Assembly: GCF_937988725.1 (NCBI RefSeq)
Contig: NZ_CALKHS010000008.1
Location: forward strand, 124,001-188,000
DNA from: an uncultured Castellaniella sp.
GTDB taxonomy: Bacteria > Pseudomonadota > Gammaproteobacteria > Burkholderiales > Burkholderiaceae_B
Reading direction: 5' to 3'
DNA: 64,000 nucleotides
This document shows positions 11,668 to 20,613 of this stretch, piece by piece; within the stretch, counting starts at the first letter, position 1; every line of letters begins with the position of its first letter. The notes beneath the pieces are model-generated. The model searched no databases. It was not told the DNA's origin and saw only the letters and a program-made list of their open reading frames with translations. The position numbers and the translations under genes were made by a program.

Positions 11668-12510
11668 ATGACCACGACCGCCCATCCGCATCCTTCCCAT
11701 TCCCGTCGCAGCCGCATGACGCGCACCGTCCTGGCTCTGGCGGCCGTGGCGCTGATGGCGGGCTGCGCCCAGGTGCCGCACCCTTCGCCCAACGACCCCT
11801 GGGAATCGTATAACCGGGGCATGTACGCCTTCAACGACACGGTGGACCGCGCGGTGCTCAAGCCCATCGCCACCGGCTACGAAACCGTCACGCCCCGCCC
11901 CGTGCGCACCTGCATCCACAACATCTTCAGCAATCTGGGCGATGTGTGGTCCGGCATCAACAGCCTGCTGCAAGGGCGCGGCCGTGACTTCGTCGATACG
12001 TTCGGGCGCGTGCTGTTCAACACCACGGCCGGCCTGGGCGGCTGCATCGACGTCGCCTCGATGCACGGCGCCCGCAAGATCCCCAACGATTTCGGCATGA
12101 CGCTGGGCGTCTGGGGCTTCGGCCAGGGCCCGTACTTCGTCCTGCCCTTCCTGGGCCCCAGCACGGTGCGCGACGGGGTCGGCACGGCCGTCACCCTGAC
12201 GGTGCCTTCGAGCCCGGCCGCCGCCGTCCTCGCCATCGACGACGTGCCGGTCCGCAATTCCCTCCTGGGCCTGTACATCGTCGACACACGCGCCAACCTG
12301 CTGGAAGCCGACCGCCTGGTGGACCAGATCGCCCTGGACAAATACAGTTTCATCCGCGACGCCTACCTGCAGCGCCGCAAGGCTATGCTGGATAGCCGGG
12401 CGCAAGGCGAACGCGCCAGCACGGAAGACGCGCTGGACCAGGCTTCGCCCGAGAAGGCGACCGACACGCTGCCCGTGTACGAAGACCCGGACGCGCAAGC
12501 CACCCACTGA
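11668..12510 (+). CDS. mlaA: Outer-membrane lipoprotein MlaA (VacJ)
   Basis: 280 residues from ATG 11668. The lipobox LMAGC (mature Cys after LALAAVALMAG) marks an outer-membrane lipoprotein. The mature protein has the VacJ signature DPWESYNRGMYAFNDTVDRAVLKPIATGYETVTPRPVR and ends in an Asp/Ala-rich tail. MlaA sits with a porin in the outer membrane and removes phospholipid from the outer leaflet, handing it to MlaC. ATG at 11716 is an alternative start that would give a shorter, cleaner signal peptide. Having mlaA inside the operon rather than elsewhere, as in E. coli, is common in beta- and other proteobacteria. Confidence 0.92.
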   Translation: MTTTAHPHPSHSRRSRMTRTVLALAAVALMAGCAQVPHPSPNDPWESYNRGMYAFNDTVDRAVLKPIATGYETVTPRPVRTCIHNIFSNLGDVWSGINSLLQGRGRDFVDTFGRVLFNTTAGLGGCIDVASMHGARKIPNDFGMTLGVWGFGQGPYFVLPFLGPSTVRDGVGTAVTLTVPSSPAAAVLAIDDVPVRNSLLGLYIVDTRANLLEADRLVDQIALDKYSFIRDAYLQRRKAMLDSRAQGERASTEDALDQASPEKATDTLPVYEDPDAQATH

Positions 12511-12527
12511 CCCACGCCGGACCGTCC

Positions 12528-12588
12528 GGGGCGGGCCGTGTGGCGGCCCGCCCCATGACGAACCGGCGCCGGGGATTTTCCCCGGCGC
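12528..12588 (+). repeat. Two perfect inverted repeats between mlaA and mlaC
   Basis: Two GC-rich hairpins lie back to back in the 94-base gap. The first (12528-12554) has an 11-base perfect stem GGGGCGGGCCG with loop TGTGG. The second (12566-12588) has a 9-base perfect stem GCGCCGGGG with loop ATTTT. Neither is followed by a T run, so they look like RNA-stability or partial-attenuation structures rather than full terminators. The second ends 16 bases before the mlaC start. Confidence 0.7.
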
Positions 12589-12604
12589 TCTCTGGAGCTC
12601 CCGA

Positions 12605-13258
12605 ATGATGAAGTCCTTCCTTCCGTCGAACCTGCATCGCCTGACACGGACGTTCCTGCTGGGCGCCGTCCTGGCGATGGCCCTGCTGCCGGCCGCCCGG
12701 GCCGAACACCCCGTCGACCCCAAGGCGACGCCCGACGTGTTCCTGGGCGCGGTGGCCAACAACATGCTGGAGGCGGTCAAGGCGGACCCGATGGCTCTGA
12801 AGGGCGACGTCGGCCACATCACGGCTCTGGTGCGCCAGTACGCGCTTCCCTATGTGGACATGAACAAGACCACGCGCCTGGCCGCCGGGCGCTATTGGCG
12901 CCAGGCTTCGGCCCAGCAGCAGGCCGATCTGGTCAAGGCGTTCACAGGCACGCTGATCCGCACGTACAGCGGCGCGTTCACGCGCGTGACGCCGGACACG
13001 ACGATCACGCTGCTGCCGTTCCGGGGCGACACGCAGGCCGGCGACGCGGTGGTGCGCACGTCGGTGTCTCAGCCCAACAGTGCGCCGATCGGGGTGGATT
13101 ACCGGCTGGAACAGACGGACGCGGGCTGGAAGGTCTACGATCTGAACGTGGAAGGCATCTGGCTGATCCAGAACTACCGCAATCAGTTCGCCCAGGAAAT
13201 CGGCCGCAACGGCATCGACGGGCTGATCAAGGCGCTGAACGCGAAAAGCGGGCAATAG
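12605..13258 (+). CDS. mlaC: Periplasmic phospholipid carrier MlaC
   Basis: 217-residue secreted protein of the Ttg2D/MlaC family. A signal peptide ends near AARA (residues about 30-33). The mature part shows the family pattern AAGRYWRQASAQQQADLVKAFTGTLIRTYSGAF and VYDLNVEGIWLIQNYRNQFAQEI. It shuttles phospholipid between MlaA and MlaD across the periplasm. A GGAG ribosome site precedes the ATG-ATG start. The operon would normally carry mlaB (a STAS-domain protein) next to mlaC; none is present here. Confidence 0.95.
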   Translation: MMKSFLPSNLHRLTRTFLLGAVLAMALLPAARAEHPVDPKATPDVFLGAVANNMLEAVKADPMALKGDVGHITALVRQYALPYVDMNKTTRLAAGRYWRQASAQQQADLVKAFTGTLIRTYSGAFTRVTPDTTITLLPFRGDTQAGDAVVRTSVSQPNSAPIGVDYRLEQTDAGWKVYDLNVEGIWLIQNYRNQFAQEIGRNGIDGLIKALNAKSGQ

Positions 13259-13318
13259 CCGCGTACTCGACACGCTCGCTGGCGGGTCCGGGCACGAGAA
13301 TATTCCCTGATCACCGCT

Positions 13319-13324
13319 TATAAT
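13319..13324 (+). promoter_or_regulatory. Possible promoter for the ABC-2 exporter genes
   Basis: A consensus-like -10 TATAAT at 13319-13324 lies 39 bases before the ABC ATPase start in the 104-base gap after mlaC. No matching -35 is seen at the normal distance, so activity would depend on upstream context or an activator. Confidence 0.35.
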
Positions 13325-13362
13325 GCCCAGTGGCGCTCATTTCGGGGCGCCATTGTCTGCTC

Positions 13363-14154
13363 ATGCCCGCCCTCGACCTGCAACACGTCTCCAAAATCTA
13401 TGCCCCCGCCCGTCCGTCCCTGCGCGACCGGCTGACGGGCCGCCCCGCGCCCGCCGGATTCCAGGCGCTGCACGACGTCAACCTGACCATCGAGCACGGC
13501 GAGTTCTTCGGCCTGCTGGGGCCCAACGGGGCGGGCAAGACCACGATGATCTCGATCCTGGCCGGCCTGGCGCACGCCACGTCCGGCAGCGCCCGGGTCT
13601 GCGGCTACGACGTCGTCGACGATTTCCGCCGCGCCCGCCAGTCGCTGGGCGTCGTGCCGCAGGAAATCGTCTACGACCCGTTCTTCACTGTGCGCGAGAC
13701 CCTGCGCCTGCAGTCGGGCTACTTCGGCCTGCGGAACAACGACGACTGGATCGATGAGATCCTGGACAATCTGGGCCTGCTGGACAAGGCCGACACCAAC
13801 ATGCGATCCCTGTCGGGCGGCATGAAGCGCCGCGTGCTGGTGGCCCAGGCGCTGGTTCACCGCCCGCCCGTCATCATCCTGGACGAGCCCACGGCGGGCG
13901 TCGACGTGGACCTGCGCCGCACGCTGTGGGATTTCATCACGCGGCTGAACCAGGCGGGCCACACCATCCTGCTGACCACGCACTACCTGGAAGAAGCCGA
14001 ATCCCTGTGCGGACGCGTGGCCATGCTGAAATCCGGCCACGTCGTGGCGCTGGACACCACGCAGGCCCTGATGGCCCGGTTCGGCGGCGCCGACCTGGAG
14101 GACGCCTTCGTCCACATCATGCACGACGATTCCCTGCTGGAGGCCGAACTGTGA
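13363..14154 (+). CDS. ABC-2 type transporter ATPase (YadG-like)
   Basis: 263-residue ATP-binding subunit. Walker A is GPNGAGKTT (near residue 53), the signature is LSGGMKRRVLVAQAL, Walker B is VIILDEPTAGVD and the switch His is in LTTHYLEEAE. This is the drug/polysaccharide exporter ATPase type, closest in flavour to YadG. ATG 13363 is taken over a GTG 33 bases upstream, which would add a non-family N-terminus. It overlaps the following permease start by GTGA, so the two form an exporter pair. The substrate is unknown. Such pairs are commonly found between mla and murA genes in betaproteobacteria. Confidence 0.88.
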   Translation: MPALDLQHVSKIYAPARPSLRDRLTGRPAPAGFQALHDVNLTIEHGEFFGLLGPNGAGKTTMISILAGLAHATSGSARVCGYDVVDDFRRARQSLGVVPQEIVYDPFFTVRETLRLQSGYFGLRNNDDWIDEILDNLGLLDKADTNMRSLSGGMKRRVLVAQALVHRPPVIILDEPTAGVDVDLRRTLWDFITRLNQAGHTILLTTHYLEEAESLCGRVAMLKSGHVVALDTTQALMARFGGADLEDAFVHIMHDDSLLEAEL

Positions 14155-14942
14155 TCCGCCCGGTTTCCCAGACGCGGCCGGCCATGGGCTCGGGCTTTCC
14201 GACACTGCTGCACAAAGAACTGATGCGCTTCTGGAAGGTCGGCCTGCAGACCATCGCGGCGCCGGTGGTGACGGCGCTGCTGTACCTGCTGATCTTTTCC
14301 CACGTGCTGGAAGACCGCGTGCAGGTCTACGGCAGCCTGCCCTACACGGCCTTCCTGATCCCCGGCCTGATGATGATGAGCATGCTGCAGAACAGCTTCG
14401 CCAATCCCTCGTCGTCGCTGATCCAGAGCCGCATCACCGGCAACCTGATCTTCGTGCTGCTGCCGCCCTTCTCGCACCGACAGATCTTCACGGCCTACCT
14501 GCTGGCCGCCGTCATGCGCGGCCTGGCTGTCGGGATCTGCATCTGGGCCGTGGCGCTGTTCTTCGTCCGCCTGCCGGTCACGGAACCCGTCTGGCTGCTG
14601 GTCTTCGCCGTCCTGTCCTGCTGGATCCTGGGCACGCTGGGGCTGATCGCCGGGCTGTGGTCGGAAAAATTCGACCAGCTGGCCGCCTTCCAGAACTTCC
14701 TGATCGTGCCCGCCACCTTCCTGTCGGGCGTGTTCTACTCCATCCACAGCCTGCCGCCCTTCTGGCAGACCGTGTCGGGCTGGAATCCGGTGTTCTACAT
14801 GATCGACGGGTTCCGCTACGGCTTTTTCGCCGTCTCCGACGTTTCCCCCTGGCACGGACTGGCCGTGGTGCTGGCCGTCGCCGTCGTCCTCAGCCTTTTC
14901 GCCCTGCGCCTGCTGGCGCGGGGCTACAAATTACGGAGCTAA
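14151..14942 (+). CDS. ABC-2 type transporter permease (YadH-like)
   Basis: 263-residue inner-membrane permease with about six hydrophobic segments and the ABC-2 pattern (LLHKELMRFWKVGLQTIAAPVVTALLYLLIFSHVL; PATFLSGVFYSIHSLPPFWQTVSGWNPVFYMIDGFRYGFF). The start is GTG at 14151, overlapping the ATPase stop, and the frame runs much further upstream inside the ATPase gene, which is a shadow. It works with the ATPase at 13363. Substrate unknown. Confidence 0.88.
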   Translation: MIRPVSQTRPAMGSGFPTLLHKELMRFWKVGLQTIAAPVVTALLYLLIFSHVLEDRVQVYGSLPYTAFLIPGLMMMSMLQNSFANPSSSLIQSRITGNLIFVLLPPFSHRQIFTAYLLAAVMRGLAVGICIWAVALFFVRLPVTEPVWLLVFAVLSCWILGTLGLIAGLWSEKFDQLAAFQNFLIVPATFLSGVFYSIHSLPPFWQTVSGWNPVFYMIDGFRYGFFAVSDVSPWHGLAVVLAVAVVLSLFALRLLARGYKLRS

Positions 14943-14946
14943 GCCC

Positions 14947-15201
14947 ATGCAGCCGACCCCCGATCTCGTCCGCCAGTACATCGCGGACCACCTGGATTGC
15001 GAACACATCGAAGTCTACGGCGACGGCGCCCACTTCGAGGCCCTGATCGTCAGCAAGGCCTTCGAAGGCCAGAACACACTGGCGCGCCACCGCACGGTCT
15101 ACCAGGCGCTGGGCGACCGCATGCGCGCGGAAATCCACGCGCTGTCGATGCGCAATCTGACCCCGGCCGAATACGCCGCCACCCAGGACGACAATGGATA
15201 A
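14947..15201 (+). CDS. ibaG: BolA-family protein (IbaG-like)
   Basis: 84-residue BolA domain protein with the family pattern HIEVYGDGAHFEALIVSKAFEGQNTLARHRTVYQALGDRMRAEIHALSMRNLTPAEY. BolA proteins partner with monothiol glutaredoxins in iron-sulfur handling. The position directly before murA, with an 8-base overlap, is the same as ibaG (yrbA) in many proteobacteria, which supports this subtype. Confidence 0.88.
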   Translation: MQPTPDLVRQYIADHLDCEHIEVYGDGAHFEALIVSKAFEGQNTLARHRTVYQALGDRMRAEIHALSMRNLTPAEYAATQDDNG

Positions 15202-16447
15202 GCTCCTGATCCAGGGCGGACGCCCGCTGCACGGCGAAGTCACCATTTCGGGGGCGAAGAACGCCGCGCTGCCCATCCTGTGCGCCGCCCTGCTGACCGA
15301 TGAACCGCTGGCGCTCGGCAACGTCCCCGCGCTGCGCGACATCGGCACCACCCTGACCCTGCTGGAACGCATGGGGGTGCGCACCCACCGCCCGGGCGAC
15401 GAGCAGGTCACGCTGCAGGCCGGCCAGGTCCACAGCCAGGAAGCTCCTTACGAACTGGTCAAGACCATGCGGGCCTCCATCCTGGTGCTGGGGCCGCTGC
15501 TGGCGCGCTTCGGCCGCGCCCGCGTCAGCCTGCCGGGCGGCTGCGCCATCGGCCAGCGCCCCGTGGACCAGCACATCAAGGGCCTGGCCGCCATGGGCGC
15601 CAGCATCCGCATCGACCACGGCTTCGTCGTCGCCGAGGCCGGCCGCCTGAAAGGCGCCAGCATCCTGACCGACATGGTCACGGTCACAGGCACGGAAAAC
15701 CTGCTGATGGCCGCCGCCCTGGCCGAAGGCCGCACCGTGCTGGAGAACGCCGCCTGCGAACCCGAAGTCGTGGACCTGGCCCGCGTGCTGATCGCCATGG
15801 GCGCCCACATCGAAGGCCACGGCACCGACCGCATCGTCATCGAAGGCGTCGAACGCCTGCACGGCGCCAGCCACCAGGTGGTGCCCGACCGCATCGAGGC
15901 CGGCACCTTCCTGTGCGCCGTGGCGGCCACGGGCGGCGACATCACCCTGCGCCGCGCCGCGCCCGACACCCTGGGCGCCGTGCTGGACAAACTGCGCGAC
16001 GCCGGCCTGGAAATCACCACCGGCCCGGACTGGATCCGCGCCCGCATGGCTGGCCGGCCTCGCGCCACCGGCTTTCGCACCAGCGAATACCCCGGCTTCC
16101 CGACCGACATGCAGGCGCAGCTGATGGCCTTGAACACGCTGGCCGACGGCACCGCCGTCATCACGGAAAACATATTCGAGAACCGCTACATGCACGTGCA
16201 GGAACTCTGCCGCATGGGAGCGGACATCGAGATCGACGGCCACACCGCCGTCGTCCAGGGACACCCGGAACTGCTGGGCGCCACGGTCATGGCCACCGAC
16301 CTGCGGGCGTCCGCCAGCCTGGTCATCGCCGGCCTGGCGGCCCAGGGCCAGACCACGGTCGAACGCATCTATCACCTGGACCGGGGCTACGAACGCATGG
16401 AACACAAGCTCCAGGCGCTGGGCGCAGACATCCAACGCATTCAATAG
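15194..16447 (+). CDS. murA: UDP-N-acetylglucosamine 1-carboxyvinyltransferase MurA
   Basis: 417 residues. Transfers enolpyruvate from PEP to UDP-GlcNAc, the first committed step of peptidoglycan synthesis, in the cytoplasm. The N-terminus LLIQGGRPLHGEVTISGAKNAALPI and the active-site loop LPGGCAIGQRPVDQH with Cys117 are intact; Cys is the residue alkylated by fosfomycin, so no intrinsic target change is present. It begins inside the end of the BolA gene and is followed by hisG after ten bases. Confidence 0.97.
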   Translation: MDKLLIQGGRPLHGEVTISGAKNAALPILCAALLTDEPLALGNVPALRDIGTTLTLLERMGVRTHRPGDEQVTLQAGQVHSQEAPYELVKTMRASILVLGPLLARFGRARVSLPGGCAIGQRPVDQHIKGLAAMGASIRIDHGFVVAEAGRLKGASILTDMVTVTGTENLLMAAALAEGRTVLENAACEPEVVDLARVLIAMGAHIEGHGTDRIVIEGVERLHGASHQVVPDRIEAGTFLCAVAATGGDITLRRAAPDTLGAVLDKLRDAGLEITTGPDWIRARMAGRPRATGFRTSEYPGFPTDMQAQLMALNTLADGTAVITENIFENRYMHVQELCRMGADIEIDGHTAVVQGHPELLGATVMATDLRASASLVIAGLAAQGQTTVERIYHLDRGYERMEHKLQALGADIQRIQ

Positions 16448-16457
16448 GCACACCGCA

Positions 16458-17123
16458 ATGGCACAAGCCCCGCTGACCCTGGCCCTGTCCAAAGGCCGCA
16501 TCTTCGAAGAAACCCTGCCGCTGCTGGCGGCGGCCGGCGTGGGCGTGCCGGAAAACCCGGAAACCTCGCGCAAGCTCATCCTGCCGACCGACTCCGACGA
16601 GCTGCGCATCATCATCGTGCGGGCATCCGACGTGCCCACCTACGTGCAATACGGGGCGGCGGATTTCGGCATCGCCGGCAAGGACGTGCTGCACGAACAC
16701 ATGGCCCAGCACCCCGGCGGCCTGTACCAGCCCATCGACCTGAACATCGCCCGCTGCCGCCTGTGCGTCGCCGCCCCCGAGGGCTTCGACTACCAGACGG
16801 CCGTGCGCCAGGGCTCGCGGCTGCGCATCGCCACCAAATACGTGCGCGCCGCCCGCGAGCACTTCGCCGCCAAGGGCGTGCACGTGGACATCATCAAGCT
16901 GTACGGCTCCATGGAACTGGCGCCGCTGGTCGGGCTGGCCGACGCCATCGTCGACCTGGTGTCCTCAGGCGGCACGCTGCGCGCCAACCGGCTGGTCGAA
17001 GTCGAGGAAATCCGCCAGATCTCCTCGCGCCTGATCGTCAACCAGGCGGCCCTGAAAATGCACGGTCCGCGCCTGCAGCCCTTCCTGGACGCCTTTGCCC
17101 AGGCTTCGGCGCAGATGGCCTGA
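16458..17123 (+). CDS. hisG: ATP phosphoribosyltransferase, short form
   Basis: 221 residues; first step of histidine synthesis, joining ATP and PRPP. The sequence has LALSKGRIFEETLPLL, the PRPP-binding region DAIVDLVSSGGTLRANRL and no C-terminal regulatory ACT-like domain, so this is the short HisG type. Short HisG is active and His-feedback-regulated only with the HisZ subunit, which is not in this window. It opens the his gene run, 10 bases after murA. Confidence 0.95.
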   Translation: MAQAPLTLALSKGRIFEETLPLLAAAGVGVPENPETSRKLILPTDSDELRIIIVRASDVPTYVQYGAADFGIAGKDVLHEHMAQHPGGLYQPIDLNIARCRLCVAAPEGFDYQTAVRQGSRLRIATKYVRAAREHFAAKGVHVDIIKLYGSMELAPLVGLADAIVDLVSSGGTLRANRLVEVEEIRQISSRLIVNQAALKMHGPRLQPFLDAFAQASAQMA

Positions 17124-17154
17124 TAAGATAGCCTTTTACCCCTTTGTCGCCGTC

Positions 17155-18462
17155 ATGTCCCTGATCAACCGCCTGGATGCCCGCGCCGCCGATTTCGACG
17201 CGGCCCTGACCCGCCTGCTGGCCTACGATGCCTCGCAGGACGAAACCATCGAATCCACGGTGCGCGACATCCTGCACGACGTGCAGACACGCGGCGACGC
17301 GGCGGTGCTCGATTACACGGCCCGCTTCGACCGGGTCCAGGCCGACAGCCTTTCGGCGCTCGAAATCCCCCGCGCGGACTGGCAGGCGGCGCTCGACGCC
17401 CTGCCGACCGACCAGTGCGCCGCCCTGGAAGCCGCCGCCGAACGGGTGCGCCGCTACCACGAGCACCAGCGCGCGGAAACCTGGACCTACACCGAGGCCG
17501 ACGGCACGATGCTGGGCCAGCAGATCACGCCGCTCGACCGCGTGGGCCTGTACGTCCCGGGCGGCAAGGCCGCCTACCCCTCGTCGGTGCTGATGAACGC
17601 CATCCCGGCCAAGGTCGCCGGCGTGCCGGAACTGATCATGGTCACGCCCACGCCGGGCGGCGCGCGCAACCCGATGGTGCTGGCCGCGGCCGCCCTGGGC
17701 GGCGTCGACCGGGTCTTCGCCATCGGCGGGGCCCAGGCGGTCGGGGCGCTGGCCTACGGCACGCGGACCCTTCCCGCCGTGGACAAGATCGTCGGCCCGG
17801 GCAACGCCTACGTGGCCGCCGCCAAGCGGCGCGTCTTCGGCACCGTCGGCATCGACATGATCGCCGGCCCGTCCGAGATCCTGATCGTGGCCGACGGCAG
17901 CACCCCGGCCGACTGGCTGGCCATCGACCTGTTTTCCCAGGCCGAGCACGACGAACTGGCCCAGGCCATCCTGCTGTGCCCGGACGCCGCCTATCTGGAC
18001 GCGGTCCAGGCCGCCATCGAACGCCTGCTGCCCAGCCAGCCCCGCGCCGATATCCTGCGCGTCAGCCTGGCCAATCGCGGCGCCCTGATCCGGACGGCGG
18101 ACCTGGCCCAGGCCTGCGCGGTCGTCAACCGCATCGCGCCGGAACACCTGGAACTCTCCACCCGCGACCCGCAGGCCCTGCTGCCGCAGATCCGCCACGC
18201 CGGCGCGATCTTCCTGGGCGCCTACAGCTCCGAATCGCTGGGCGATTATTGCGCCGGCCCCAACCACGTCCTGCCCACGGCCCGCACGGCCCGATTCTCC
18301 TCGCCCCTGGGCGTGTATGATTTCCAGAAGCGCAGCAGCCTGATCCAGGTTTCGGCCGCCGGCGCCCAGACCCTGGGCCGCATCGCCGCCACGCTGGCCA
18401 CCGGCGAAGGCCTGCACGCCCATGCGGCCAGCGCCACGCTGCGCCTGAACACGCCGGCCTGA
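17155..18462 (+). CDS. hisD: Histidinol dehydrogenase
   Basis: 435 residues. Catalyses the last two NAD-dependent oxidations, L-histidinol to L-histidine, with a Zn ion. Family motifs include VGLYVPGGKAAYPSSVLMNAIPAKVAGV, VDKIVGPGNAYVAAAKR, IDMIAGPSEILIVAD, FSQAEHDELAQ and IAPEHLEL. ATG at 17155 gives the usual N-terminus; the open frame upstream overlaps hisG and is not needed. hisB follows after 33 bases; hisC, often placed between these two genes in betaproteobacteria, is absent. Confidence 0.96.
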   Translation: MSLINRLDARAADFDAALTRLLAYDASQDETIESTVRDILHDVQTRGDAAVLDYTARFDRVQADSLSALEIPRADWQAALDALPTDQCAALEAAAERVRRYHEHQRAETWTYTEADGTMLGQQITPLDRVGLYVPGGKAAYPSSVLMNAIPAKVAGVPELIMVTPTPGGARNPMVLAAAALGGVDRVFAIGGAQAVGALAYGTRTLPAVDKIVGPGNAYVAAAKRRVFGTVGIDMIAGPSEILIVADGSTPADWLAIDLFSQAEHDELAQAILLCPDAAYLDAVQAAIERLLPSQPRADILRVSLANRGALIRTADLAQACAVVNRIAPEHLELSTRDPQALLPQIRHAGAIFLGAYSSESLGDYCAGPNHVLPTARTARFSSPLGVYDFQKRSSLIQVSAAGAQTLGRIAATLATGEGLHAHAASATLRLNTPA

Positions 18463-18495
18463 GGCCGCCCGACCCAACAGAACCCCGCCCCCGCC

Positions 18496-19083
18496 ATGCG
18501 CACCGCAACCATCGAACGCAATACCCAGGAAACCCGCATCCGAGTCGCCCTGAATCTGGACGGCACCGGCGCCCGCACCCTGAACACCGGCGTGCCGTTC
18601 CTGGACCACATGCTGGACCAGATCGCCCGCCACGGCCTGTTCGATCTGGACGTCCACTGCGACGGCGACACCCACATCGACGACCACCACAGCGTGGAAG
18701 ACGTGGGCATCGCCCTGGGCCAGGCCTTCGCCGCCGCCGCGGGCAACAAGGCCGGCCTGCGCCGCTACGGCCACGCCTACGTGCCGCTGGACGAATCGCT
18801 GTCGCGCGTGGTGGTGGACCTGTCCGGGCGCCCCGGCCTGTTCTACCACGTCGACTACGCCCGCGCCCGCATCGGCAGCTTCGACGTCGACCTGGCCCGG
18901 GAATTCTTCCAGGGCTTCGTCAACCACGCCCAGGCCACCGTGCACATCGACAATCTGCGCGGCGAAAACGCCCACCACCAGTGCGAGACCATCTTCAAGG
19001 CCTTCGGCCGGGCGCTGCGCGCAGCCACGGAAATCGATCCCCGCGCCGGCGGCGCGATCCCCTCGACCAAAGGCGCGCTCTGA
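18496..19083 (+). CDS. hisB: Imidazoleglycerol-phosphate dehydratase
   Basis: 195 residues, the monofunctional dehydratase form without the histidinol-phosphatase domain of enterobacteria. The Mn-binding motifs HHSVEDVGIALG and ENAHHQCETIFKAFGRAL, and GVPFLDHMLDQIARHG, are present. It catalyses the sixth step of the pathway. The matching histidinol-phosphate phosphatase is not encoded in this window. Confidence 0.96.
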   Translation: MRTATIERNTQETRIRVALNLDGTGARTLNTGVPFLDHMLDQIARHGLFDLDVHCDGDTHIDDHHSVEDVGIALGQAFAAAAGNKAGLRRYGHAYVPLDESLSRVVVDLSGRPGLFYHVDYARARIGSFDVDLAREFFQGFVNHAQATVHIDNLRGENAHHQCETIFKAFGRALRAATEIDPRAGGAIPSTKGAL

Positions 19084-19138
19084 TCCCGCCGGCCTCCTCC
19101 CGCCGGCCGGATCGCAACCCTCTCAGGATTCCCTCATC

Positions 19139-19786
19139 GTGACACGCATCGCCATCGTCGATTACGGCATGGGCAATTTCCACTCGGTGGCCCGCGCCCT
19201 GCAGGCGGCCGCCCCCGACCAGGACATCCGCATCGCCCGCCGGGCCGACGACATCCTGGCGGCCGACCGCATCGTCTTCCCCGGCCAGGGCGCCATGCCG
19301 GACTGCATGCGCACGCTGGACACCTCGGGCCTGCGCGACGCGGTCCTGCGGGCCGCCCGCGAAAAGCCGCTGCTGGGAGTCTGCGTGGGCGAACAGATGC
19401 TGTTCGACGGCAGCGACGAGGGCGACACCCCCGGCCTGGGCCTGTTCGCCGGCCGCGTGCGGCGCTTCCAGGGACAGGCCTTCGACCCGCCGTCCCAAGC
19501 CGATGCCGGCCGACTGAAGGTCCCGCACATGGGCTGGAACGCCGTGACGCAGACCCGGCCCCATCCGCTCTGGGAAGGCGTCGCCCAGGACACCCCGTTC
19601 TACTTCGTGCACAGCTACTACGCCCAGCCGGACGATCCTGGCCTGACCGCCGCCACCAGCCTCTACGGGCAGCCGTTCTGCTGCGCCGTTGCGGCCGACA
19701 ATATTTTTGCCGTACAGTTTCACCCAGAAAAGAGCGCAACGCCCGGCCTGCGGATCTACCGCAACTTCAGCCGCTGGCAGCCCTGA
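19139..19786 (+). CDS. hisH: Imidazole glycerol phosphate synthase, glutaminase subunit
   Basis: 215 residues, class I glutamine amidotransferase. The catalytic Cys is Cys82 in LLGVCVGEQMLFDGSDEG and the catalytic His/Glu are in FAVQFHPEKS. It releases ammonia from glutamine for HisF. The start is GTG at 19139, preceded by a CAGGA ribosome site. It stands 48 bases before hisA. Confidence 0.95.
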   Translation: MTRIAIVDYGMGNFHSVARALQAAAPDQDIRIARRADDILAADRIVFPGQGAMPDCMRTLDTSGLRDAVLRAAREKPLLGVCVGEQMLFDGSDEGDTPGLGLFAGRVRRFQGQAFDPPSQADAGRLKVPHMGWNAVTQTRPHPLWEGVAQDTPFYFVHSYYAQPDDPGLTAATSLYGQPFCCAVAADNIFAVQFHPEKSATPGLRIYRNFSRWQP

Positions 19787-19833
19787 TCCTCACCCTCGGT
19801 GTTCCCTATCCTTTTCGCACTGACACGACGACC

Positions 19834-20613
19834 ATGCTCCTGATCCCCGCCATCGACCTCAAAGACGGGCGCTGCGTGCGCCTGCGCCAAGGCGACCTGG
19901 CCGACGCCACCGTCTTTTCCGAAGATCCCGCCGCCATGGCGACCCAATGGGCCGACCAGGGCGCCCGTCGCCTGCATCTGGTGGACCTGAACGGCGCCGT
20001 CGCCGGCAAGCCGCGCAACCGCGCCGCCATCCAGGCCATCGTGGACGCCACCGACGAAGACCTTCCCATCCAGATCGGCGGCGGCATCCGCGACCTGGAC
20101 ACGGTCGAATACTACCTGGACAACGGCATCTCCTACGTCATCATCGGCACTGCGGCGGTGAAGGACCCCGGCTTCCTCAGCGACGCCTGCTCGGCCTTCC
20201 CCGGCCACATCATCGTCGGCCTGGACGCCCGCGACGGCAAGGTCGCAACCGACGGCTGGTCCAAGCTGACCCGCCACGACGTCGTGGACCTGGCCCGGAA
20301 GTTCGAGGACTACGGCTGCGAATCCATCATCTACACCGACATCGGCCGCGACGGCATGCTCAGCGGCGTCAACGTCGAAGCCACCGTGCGCCTGGCGCAG
20401 CAGGTCCGCATCCCGGTCATCGCCTCGGGCGGCGTGGCGTCCCTGGACGACATCCGCGCCCTGTGCGCCGTGGCCGACCAGGGCGTCGATGGCGCCATCC
20501 TGGGCCGCAGCATCTACGAAGGCGCCCTGGACTTCGCCGAAGCGCAAACCCTGGCCGACACACTCTGCGGCGCCGAAGACGATCCGGCACAGGAACCCGG
20601 GCAATCCGCATGA
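19834..20613 (+). CDS. hisA: Phosphoribosylformimino-5-aminoimidazole carboxamide ribotide isomerase
   Basis: 259-residue beta-alpha barrel isomerase (ProFAR to PRFAR). It begins MLLIPAIDLKDGRCVRLRQGD, has the phosphate-binding repeats IQIGGGIRDL and VIASGGVASLDDI, and the catalytic Asp pair (Asp in AIDLKDG and YTDIGRDG). It overlaps hisF by four bases (ATGA), consistent with translation as one unit. Confidence 0.96.
   Translation: MLLIPAIDLKDGRCVRLRQGDLADATVFSEDPAAMATQWADQGARRLHLVDLNGAVAGKPRNRAAIQAIVDATDEDLPIQIGGGIRDLDTVEYYLDNGISYVIIGTAAVKDPGFLSDACSAFPGHIIVGLDARDGKVATDGWSKLTRHDVVDLARKFEDYGCESIIYTDIGRDGMLSGVNVEATVRLAQQVRIPVIASGGVASLDDIRALCAVADQGVDGAILGRSIYEGALDFAEAQTLADTLCGAEDDPAQEPGQSA

Noticed and set aside
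17038..18978. 646-codon open frame on the minus strand over hisD and hisB
   Set aside because: Antisense to firmly identified his genes; low-complexity Gly/Gln/Ala composition, a GC-bias shadow.
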